The notes below the pieces were generated by a model that had not been told where the DNA came from, searched no databases, and saw only the letters and a program-made list of their open reading frames with translations. The position numbers and the translations under genes were made by a program. Shown here piece by piece: positions 56,798 to 64,000 of a stretch of 64,000 bases of DNA (within the stretch, counting starts at the first letter, position 1; every line of letters begins with the position of its first letter). Origin of the DNA: Methylophaga marina (GTDB taxonomy: Bacteria > Pseudomonadota > Gammaproteobacteria > Nitrosococcales > Methylophagaceae); NCBI RefSeq assembly GCF_030296755.1, contig NZ_AP027741.1, positions 2,109,475 to 2,173,474 of the forward strand, given 5' to 3'.

Positions 56798-57401
56798 GGG
56801 TCATGGCGCCTGTGAGTTCACCTTCGCGTAGACGTTCTGCCTGACGTTTTAATGTATGACGAATGAGCACATTACGATCCATTTCATCCATATGAGTGAA
56901 GGCCATACGCAATAAATAAGGTGTTTCAGCAGGTGCTTGTTCGATTTTGTCACAGCCAATCACCGTTGCCAGAGTGTGAATAGTGCTGGCTGAGGGTTTT
57001 AGCTGCATAAAGAGTTCAACATAATCTCTTGGCTTGATAGGGGTAGCGACCAATAAGGCAACACCACCCCCACTCAAGTTTACGTCTGTCAGCTTGTCAG
57101 GATTGATAGGATTATTGTGACGTTCAATACGTTGTGCAATCAGGTTGACCTTGTCATCTAATAAGCGCAGTGCACGTGCAATTTCACGATCATGCTGACT
57201 GATTTGGTCTAATAAGTGTGAAAACACGTTTTGCATCGTACGAAGCTGAGCCCGTTCAGAATCACCATCACTTTCTGATGATTGTGAAATACGTTTGGCG
57301 ACTTCACCGACGTGCGTTTTTTCCACAGGTTTGTACTCAATGACTACCGAGTCATTGATTCGAAAAAACTCACGTCTGTCTGAACCTGGATGTTGCATCA
57401 C
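56784..57401 (-). CDS. PilZ domain protein, putative c-di-GMP receptor
   Basis: 205 residues. N-terminal RREFFRIND with the Arg pair typical of c-di-GMP binding, a charged helical linker (LLDQISQHDREIARALRLLDDKV), then DVNLSGGGVALLV (D/NxSxxG motif). Likely a receptor for the product of the diguanylate cyclase at 17105, although this is inferred from type only. Convergent with the RND gene. Confidence 0.85.
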   Translation of the reverse strand: MMQHPGSDRREFFRINDSVVIEYKPVEKTHVGEVAKRISQSSESDGDSERAQLRTMQNVFSHLLDQISQHDREIARALRLLDDKVNLIAQRIERHNNPINPDKLTDVNLSGGGVALLVATPIKPRDYVELFMQLKPSASTIHTLATVIGCDKIEQAPAETPYLLRMAFTHMDEMDRNVLIRHTLKRQAERLREGELTGAMTLIES

Positions 57402-57489
57402 TCTCTACCATTATCCTTAAAAGCTTAATGTCACTTAATCGGCCTGAATATAAGATTCTTTATATCATGTTCAGACTAAGTTGCCAGCA

Positions 57490-58899
57490 TTAAAGGTTTT
57501 CAGAGGCGTAATCAGCCAGTCTTGAACGCTCACCACGGAGCAGCGTAATGTGACCACTGTGCTGCCAATATTTAAAGTGATCAACCACATAGGTCAGGCC
57601 AGATGTTGTTTCGCTCAGGTACGGTGTATCAATTTGAGCGATGTTACCTAAACAGACAATTTTGGTACCTGGACCGGCACGCGTAATCAATGTTTTCATC
57701 TGTTTCGAGGTTAAGTTTTGCGCTTCATCGATGATTAAAAAGCGATTCAGGAAGGTGCGGCCGCGCATAAAGTTGAGCGAACGGATTTTAATCCATCGCT
57801 GTAATAAATCGTTAGTGGCCTGACGACCCCATTCGCCACCTTCTGTTTTATTTAATACCTCAAGGTTATCCATTAATGCGCCCATCCAAGGGGTCATTTT
57901 TTCTTCTTCGGTGCCTGGTAAGAAACCGATATCTTCACCGACAGGCACGGTAACCCGTGTCATGATAATTTCACTGTAGCGCTTGTGTTCGACAGTCTGC
58001 GTTAAGGCTGCTGCTAATGTCAGTAAGGTTTTACCAGTACCGGCCTGACCCAATAAGCTGACAAAATCCACTTCAGGATCCATTAATAAATTCAGTGCGA
58101 AATTCTGTTCGCGATTACGGGCGGTAATGCCCCAGATGGCATGATTATCTTTGCGGTAATCGTTAATGAGTTGAATATCTGCACTGGTTTCAGTGACGGA
58201 ACGCACCACGGCTTCAATATTATGATCTTCACCTGGAGAGTAAATAAGCTGGTTCGGATACCAGTCTTTAACCACATCGCCTTCAACTTCATAGAAGGTC
58301 TGCCCATCCGCTGTCCATGATTCCAGACGATTCAAATCATCCCAGAAATCCGCATTGAGCTCGCTGGCACCGCGATAGAGCAGATCCACATCATCCAGCA
58401 CTTTATCGTTGTAATAGTCTTCGGCACAGATACCTAAAACGGTGGCTTTAATCCGTAAGTTGATATCTTTTGAAACCAGAATAATGGTGTGATCTTTAAT
58501 GGCTGCCTGTAAGGCAATCGCCACACTCAAAATAGCGTTATCGCCCTGATGGCTGGGGAGTTCTTTAGGTAATTCCTGCTCCATTTGGGTGGTCTGGAAA
58601 AACAGACGACCGCTGGCATTAGGCATATCACCACTGTTCACGCTGGGTAGAGGAATGCCTTTGGTAATGGCTTCATTATCTTCAGCCTGCAGTAATAAAT
58701 CATCGAGGAACCGACTGACCTGGCGTACATTACGGGAGACTTCAGATAAGCCTTTTTTACCACGATCGAGTTCTTCTAATACAACCATGGGTAAGTAGAT
58801 ATCATGCTCATCAAAACGGAATAAAGCCGTTGGGTCATGCATCAATACATTGGTGTCCAGAATAAACAGACGTTTACCTTCGGCGGGACGTTTGATCAT
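57490..58899 (-). CDS. PhoH2-type PIN domain-PhoH ATPase
   Basis: 469 residues. N-terminal PIN RNase domain (ILDTNVLMHDP, VLEELDRGKKG, and later acidic residues), then a PhoH ATPase with Walker A GQAGTGKTLL, Walker B FLIIDEAQNLT and the motif TRAGPGTKIVCLGN. PhoH2 proteins are described as RNA helicase-nucleases. Here it is free-standing, with no toxin-antitoxin partner gene nearby. Divergent from the secreted protein at 59478 across 578 bp. Confidence 0.93.
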   Translation of the reverse strand: MIKRPAEGKRLFILDTNVLMHDPTALFRFDEHDIYLPMVVLEELDRGKKGLSEVSRNVRQVSRFLDDLLLQAEDNEAITKGIPLPSVNSGDMPNASGRLFFQTTQMEQELPKELPSHQGDNAILSVAIALQAAIKDHTIILVSKDINLRIKATVLGICAEDYYNDKVLDDVDLLYRGASELNADFWDDLNRLESWTADGQTFYEVEGDVVKDWYPNQLIYSPGEDHNIEAVVRSVTETSADIQLINDYRKDNHAIWGITARNREQNFALNLLMDPEVDFVSLLGQAGTGKTLLTLAAALTQTVEHKRYSEIIMTRVTVPVGEDIGFLPGTEEEKMTPWMGALMDNLEVLNKTEGGEWGRQATNDLLQRWIKIRSLNFMRGRTFLNRFLIIDEAQNLTSKQMKTLITRAGPGTKIVCLGNIAQIDTPYLSETTSGLTYVVDHFKYWQHSGHITLLRGERSRLADYASENL

Positions 58900-59477
58900 T
58901 GGTTCGAGATCCTCTTTGGTTAGTTGGAGACCTGAGGTTGATTATGGTGCAAGAAATCACTGATGCAAAGAGTGAATAAAGATTATTTTGCCAATGTCAT
59001 CCCTATAAACGTACTACCACTTCACAACTGGATATTTAGTGTTAATATGAAAAGCCTTCCTCAAACAATTTATATCCGAATATTTAGCTATCACTCTGCT
59101 TTGATAGGCGGGATTCTTTTCTGAATGTATTTCCTATCTTATTGATTGTTAAGATCTCTATGTCTTTTTCCTTAGACATGCCTAAATTGCTCAGTCGGTA
59201 ATGATTGACCGCTTTGCTCTGACTTGAAAGTCATTTCCATCTCCTGAAAAGACAGTAAAAAAGTTCTGTTTTTGCAGCAAGCTGATATTGAAAAACAGGG
59301 CTTTTGCGATAACGCTGCATTAACGATCTAGGAGTCAATCCCAATTATCACTAGGATGTCTTGTTCTGCATGAGCAGCGAGATTAGTGTTATCGGATGAG
59401 TTAGGTGGGTGTTCTGAATCTTGTTTGAGTAATGAGTCCTCCTATACCTATGTAGACATCTAAGGAGGTTGATTCCC
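58900..59477. other. long intergenic region upstream of a secreted protein
   Basis: 578 bp with no convincing gene. Hairpins: ATGTCT/AGACAT (59160-59179) and CTGTTTTT/AAAAACAG (59266-59298). They might belong to a small RNA or 5' leader. Its end carries a strong ribosome site (TAAGGAGGT) for the gene at 59478. Part of it may be a promoter for phoH on the other side. Confidence 0.35.
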
Positions 59478-59912
59478 ATGAAATTAAAACCAATGTTGTA
59501 TGCCGTGTTGGCTGGTTTATCCGTATCAAGTGTGGCTGTTGCAGATGTGACATTCGATGATTTAATTGGCACCTGGTATGCCGAAACCCAACATGATGGC
59601 GAAACCATGAAATGGTTAGTCAAACGTGAGCCTGATCAAAGTTATGCGGCATTATTTCTAGTCTGTGATGGTGAAAACCTGTCATGGGTTCAAAAAGAGC
59701 GTGGTCAATGGAAGATGGAAGGGGACGAAATGCACACGGTCATTGCTGCTTTTCAGGATATGAATGGTAGTCCTTCTGATCAGATCGGTAAGCAAATTCA
59801 TTATGAGAATCTCGAGTTAGCTGATGACGAGCTGAACTATGAACAGAAAGGTAACGATAATACATACAGCTTTAACCGCGTGAAAGATGGCTATCAAGTC
59901 AGCTGTCAATAA
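59478..59912 (+). CDS. secreted hypothetical protein
   Basis: Signal peptide (residues 1-23, ending AVA) then about 120 residues, rich in Asp, Glu and Trp, mostly beta by composition (LIGTWYAETQHDGETMKWLVKREPDQ). No recognised family; the pattern is of a small beta-barrel, lipocalin-like. ATG 59478 is chosen over TTG 59469 because AAGGAGG is 9 bp upstream. A strong terminator follows. Confidence 0.78.
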   Translation: MKLKPMLYAVLAGLSVSSVAVADVTFDDLIGTWYAETQHDGETMKWLVKREPDQSYAALFLVCDGENLSWVQKERGQWKMEGDEMHTVIAAFQDMNGSPSDQIGKQIHYENLELADDELNYEQKGNDNTYSFNRVKDGYQVSCQ

Positions 59913-59915
59913 TCG

Positions 59916-59978
59916 AAAACAGGTCAGTCTGAATCAGGCTGACCTGTTTAGGTTTAAACACATGCAATATGTGTTTAA
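59916..59978. terminator. two hairpins between convergent genes
   Basis: First hairpin: AAACAGGTCAG (59917-59927) with CTGACCTGTTT (59939-59949), 11 bp. Second: TTAAACACAT (59954-59963) with ATGTGTTTAA (59969-59978), 10 bp. They lie between the convergent genes at 59478 and 59998 and can serve either strand. Confidence 0.8.
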
Positions 59979-59997
59979 GCTAGTCATATTGTGGTTA

Positions 59998-60708
59998 TCA
60001 GTATCGACGAAGACGTATCAAGCCGATGAAACCAGACAGTAATAACCAGAATGCAGCGGGTATGGGGACGGCTGAGATATTAGCGCCATAAAGGTATTGA
60101 ATACCGGCGATATCGTCAGCTTGAAGGCCGTTCAGTGAAGGATTATAAAAAGGTCCCATTACTGATTTAGATGCCTCGGAGTGCCCCAGTCCAAGTGAGT
60201 GCCCGATTTCATGTAAGGCTACCCAGAAAATACTGATACCATCTATGAGGCTATCGATACTCCATGTTTCTGCACTATCAAAATGCAGATCACCACCTGC
60301 AGAGAAATACCAGTGGGTATCTGGATAAAAGGCATGCGCTAATACCCCGCTCGGGCCATCAATCGCTTCACCTCCAATTCGAATATCACCTGATGTTGTG
60401 AGTGTATTAAAGTTAGCACCATCATCTGCTATTTCAATAAAATTGAGGTTAGCGACACTACTCCAGGCATTAAAAGCTTTTTTAATTTCTTGCTGAAAAC
60501 CCGTGGGCATAAAACTGTTTAGTGGAGAGCAAACCGCTTGGTCACATTCTTCACCACCCAGCATGAAGCTATAACTAATCGTTGCCCCGGTACCCAATGT
60601 GGGGTCGCCCCACTTTTTTATCGGACCGGGAGAGATGGTGTAAGCATTGGCTGTGGAAATAAAAAAGAATAAACAAAATAGGCTTAAAAAGAGTTTCACT
60701 GAAGTCAT
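59998..60708 (-). CDS. matrixin-like metalloprotease with VPxPA-CTERM signal
   Basis: Secreted zinc peptidase. Signal peptide at 60708 (MTSVKLFLSLFCLFFFIS, ANA cleavage), catalytic motif HEIGHSLGLGHSE (HExxHxxxxxH), and at the C-terminus VPIPAAFWLL, a hydrophobic helix and RLRRY. This is the same sorting signal as the protein at 7279. A start at 60777 would add 23 residues and put the signal inside; I prefer 60708 although no ribosome site is clear. About 236 residues. Confidence 0.85.
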   Translation of the reverse strand: MTSVKLFLSLFCLFFFISTANAYTISPGPIKKWGDPTLGTGATISYSFMLGGEECDQAVCSPLNSFMPTGFQQEIKKAFNAWSSVANLNFIEIADDGANFNTLTTSGDIRIGGEAIDGPSGVLAHAFYPDTHWYFSAGGDLHFDSAETWSIDSLIDGISIFWVALHEIGHSLGLGHSEASKSVMGPFYNPSLNGLQADDIAGIQYLYGANISAVPIPAAFWLLLSGFIGLIRLRRY

Positions 60709-60849
60709 CCTTGTCTTAAGTTTGGTGTAAATTAGCTGTCCAGCTAATGTGAAATTTATCACATTTTTCGGCTTCATAGTCTAGCCATTAATATCACTTC
60801 CTGTCTGCTTGGATAAGCAAACGAATGAGGACAATCAAAAAATATTCTG

Positions 60850-61152
60850 ATGGATGAGCTCGATAAAATGATATGGCAAACGGTTGATGCTATTCCTTAT
60901 GGTCAAGTCATGACCTATGGGCAAATTGCAATCAGTTGTGGTTACCCGGGGTATGCCCGCTACGTAGGTACCGTTCTTAAAAAACTTCCACCAGACACAC
61001 ATTTGCCCTGGCACCGCGTTGTCAATGCTCAAGGACGATCTTCTTTTCCAGAGGGAAGTGAGAAATACCGGGAGCAGTTACAGAGGCTCCTCGCTGAAAA
61101 TATTGTAGTGAATAACGGCAAGATAGCCTTATCGGTTTATCAGTATCAGTAA
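60850..61152 (+). CDS. alkyltransferase-like protein (MGMT family, Trp at the active site)
   Basis: 100-residue MGMT C-terminal-domain protein. The alkyl-acceptor Cys of PCHRV is replaced: PWHRVV, with W54. Members with this change (ATL proteins) bind O6-alkylguanine without repairing it and direct the lesion to nucleotide excision repair. Arg finger in ARYVGTVLKK is present. Fitting for a cell handling C1 compounds, but this is inference. Confidence 0.92.
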   Translation: MDELDKMIWQTVDAIPYGQVMTYGQIAISCGYPGYARYVGTVLKKLPPDTHLPWHRVVNAQGRSSFPEGSEKYREQLQRLLAENIVVNNGKIALSVYQYQ

Positions 61153-61255
61153 GGTCAGCCCTCATTTTGCCAATGAGGATGTGGATATATTAATAAGAGT
61201 ATTTATGGTAACAAGCGCCACTGATACCATATGTGTTTAAATTTCTGAGAACATC

Positions 61256-62137
61256 ATGCAAGGTTTAATCTTAGCCGTTCTGGCTTATACCATCTGGGGG
61301 CTTTTTCCTCTCTTTTTCAGTTTCCTGAGTCACGTGTCACCGATTGAAGTTACGGCGCATCGGATTATCTGGTCACTGGTAGCGACTTTGACCGTGGGCC
61401 TGGCCTTAAGACGTGGCAAGCATTTATGGGAAGCGTTACATAATAAAACGACCTTACTCTGGCTTGGTGGCTCAGCGGTGTTTATTGCGATTAACTGGCT
61501 GGTCTATATCTGGGCCGTTGGGCAGCATCGTGTGCTTGAAGCCAGTTTAGGTTACTTCATCATGCCTCTAGTGAGTTTATTGATGGGGAGGCTTTTGCTA
61601 AAAGAGTCGCTGCATCCTTTACAGGCCATAGCTGGGGGCATTGCTTTTCTAGCCGTGCTCTGGGAGTTGTGGTCGTTTGGCAGCTTACCGTGGGTAGGCG
61701 TGGTGCTCTCATTTGCTTTTGCATTCTATGGGCTGATACGTAAGGTGCACCCGATTGATGGGATAAATGGATTAACCATCGAAGCGTTGTGGTTAATGCC
61801 TTTTGTTTTGTTGTGGATTGGCTGGCAGTCAAATTCAACAGAATCGATATTACAATTCGGCGAAGATACAACGACGACCGTTTTGCTCATTAGCTCTGGT
61901 TTTCTGACGGCATTGCCTTTGGTTTTATTTGCCATGGCCACTCGTCGCATCAATTTATCTATTGTCGGTTTTATAATGTATATCAATCCGACCATACAAT
62001 TTTTGATTGGTGTCTACGTGCTAGATGAGCATTTCCCCCAAGCCAGATTAGTCACGTTTATTCTTGTTTGGTCGGCTATGGTGCTGTTTATGATGGGGAT
62101 GTGGCAGTTACAAAAACAGAAACGACCTGCGTCATAA
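61256..62137 (+). CDS. rarD: RarD family EamA transporter
   Basis: 10-helix DMT superfamily permease of 293 residues. Start GLILAVLAYTIWGLFPLFFSFLSHVSP is typical of RarD; loop residues VSPIEVTAHRIIWSL match. The substrate is unknown (chloramphenicol-resistance link in Pseudomonas is the only known phenotype). Lies convergent to the Lrp-type regulator. Confidence 0.9.
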   Translation: MQGLILAVLAYTIWGLFPLFFSFLSHVSPIEVTAHRIIWSLVATLTVGLALRRGKHLWEALHNKTTLLWLGGSAVFIAINWLVYIWAVGQHRVLEASLGYFIMPLVSLLMGRLLLKESLHPLQAIAGGIAFLAVLWELWSFGSLPWVGVVLSFAFAFYGLIRKVHPIDGINGLTIEALWLMPFVLLWIGWQSNSTESILQFGEDTTTTVLLISSGFLTALPLVLFAMATRRINLSIVGFIMYINPTIQFLIGVYVLDEHFPQARLVTFILVWSAMVLFMMGMWQLQKQKRPAS

Positions 62138-62161
62138 GTTTTGGCTGATCTATTCACTACA

Positions 62162-62632
62162 TCAACCAACCGGCAGCGCCGTTGTTTTGATAGGTGACTT
62201 CATGACAAACGAGGTATGAACTCCTGTCACACCCTCAATGCGCGTTAATTTATTGAGCAGGAATTGTTGATAGGCATCCATATCTTTCACAATCACCTTT
62301 AATAAATAATCGGCAGATTGGCCGGTAATGAGGTGACATTCGAGTACCTCAGGATAGCTGGCAAGTGTGGTCTCCAGTGCTTCAAAACGCTCCGGTGTGT
62401 GTTTATCCATACTGATACCAATAAAAGCCATCAGGGTTAGACCTAATTTTTTGGCATTCAATAAAGCCACGTAACCGTCAATTAAGCCTTTTTCTTCCAT
62501 TTGTTTGACGCGACGTAAACAGGGGGACGGTGAGAGCTTGATAGCTTCGGCTAATTCCTGGTTGGTGATGCGTCCGTCAGCCTGTAATTTTTGCAGGATC
62601 ATGATGTCGTATTTATCGAGGTTGTCAGACAT
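62162..62632 (-). CDS. Lrp/AsnC family transcriptional regulator
   Basis: HTH domain (NQELAEAIKLSPSPCLRRVKQMEEKG) followed by the RAM ligand-binding domain (ALETTLASYPEVLECHLITG, DYLLKVIVKDMDAYQQFL). 156 residues, of the short Lrp type. Divergent from leuA by 312 bp, so leuA or amino-acid transport could be a target; RarD on the opposite side is convergent. Confidence 0.92.
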   Translation of the reverse strand: MSDNLDKYDIMILQKLQADGRITNQELAEAIKLSPSPCLRRVKQMEEKGLIDGYVALLNAKKLGLTLMAFIGISMDKHTPERFEALETTLASYPEVLECHLITGQSADYLLKVIVKDMDAYQQFLLNKLTRIEGVTGVHTSFVMKSPIKTTALPVG

Positions 62633-62755
62633 GTAATTTCCAAATTAATTTTTATTGTGGTTATATATTTCAATATTTGTATTATTTAAGCAATATTATT
62701 CTTTTTTAAGTCGGTTTTATGCAAATATAGCAATTTAATTCCATAGTGACTTCTT

Positions 62756-62852
62756 TATACTATTTCACATGGCTGGAACTGATAGCCGATGCGTCAAAAG
62801 CGCAGCTGGCACGATGAACTGACATGATCAAAACTCATGAAAGGCCCATCGG
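62756..62852 (+). promoter_or_regulatory. promoter box and possible attenuator leader of leuA
   Basis: TATACT (62756-62761) is a good -10 box without a clear -35. Downstream, AGCCGATG (62784-62791) can pair either with CATGGCT (62768-62774) or, with CCGATG, with CATCGG (62847-62852), so two exclusive folds are possible. I see no leucine-rich leader peptide, so this is not classical attenuation. Could be an Lrp-controlled site. Confidence 0.35.
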
Positions 62853-62884
62853 AAAAGTATGAATTAACCCCGTTCATATGGTGA

Positions 62885-64000
<1,116 letters not shown>

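Noticed and set aside
59351..59623. Minus-strand 90-codon frame over the secreted-protein start
   Set aside because: It overlaps a plus-strand gene with a signal peptide and a strong ribosome site, and has no recognisable pattern.

Overview
The window is about 45% GC and reads as a gammaproteobacterial methylotroph, most likely Methylophaga or a close relative. Evidence for this is a complete N-methylglutamate pathway for methylamine, a dimethylamine monooxygenase operon, and the standard gammaproteobacterial orders gmk-rpoZ-spoT-ridA-recG, rph-rdgB-hemW and bioBFHCD. Two surface-sorted (VPxPA-CTERM type) proteins fit the same group. No rRNA, tRNA or CRISPR array was seen.

Layout. 1-23.5 kb is housekeeping: hom-thrC, the hemW/rdgB/rph strand, yicC, the gmk-to-recG block, ubiC-ubiA, a diguanylate cyclase with a K+ channel, comF, and the biotin operon. 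23.5-27.8 kb is an accessory patch: four plus-strand genes, three of them followed by a 60-80 bp attC-like imperfect palindrome overlapping the stop codon, and the fourth by half a site and transposase debris. This looks like an integron cassette array with no integrase in view. It holds a KAP-like P-loop NTPase and a PD-(D/E)XK-TOPRIM protein. 27.9-38.3 kb is a divergent XRE-cupin regulator and the mgdABCD-gmaS-mgsABC operon. 38.6-40.6 kb is folE2-ribBX. 40.6-47.2 kb is a second accessory stretch between ribBX and ribH: a Gdx exporter, hipBA with four operator-like sites, a minus-strand block with a NYN-LOTUS protein, and a second pair of cassettes. 47.2-51.6 kb is ribH and dmmDABC. 51.8-64 kb holds a GST, an RND efflux pair, PilZ, PhoH2, a matrixin-like protease, an alkyltransferase-like protein, RarD, an Lrp-type regulator and the start of leuA.

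The catabolic genes fit together. DmmDABC demethylates dimethylamine to methylamine and passes the C1 unit to tetrahydrofolate. GmaS, Mgs and Mgd then oxidise methylamine through gamma-glutamylmethylamide and N-methylglutamate. These enzymes need FMN, FAD and folate, and folE2, ribBX and ribH lie between the two operons.

Six conserved genes (a small periplasmic protein, spoT, bioB, bioD, mgdB, dmmA) are each broken by one missing base, mostly in or next to a homopolymer; a seventh (the 23.7 kb cassette gene) is also frameshifted. All read through cleanly once corrected, so I treat these as probable sequencing errors and annotate the genes full length.
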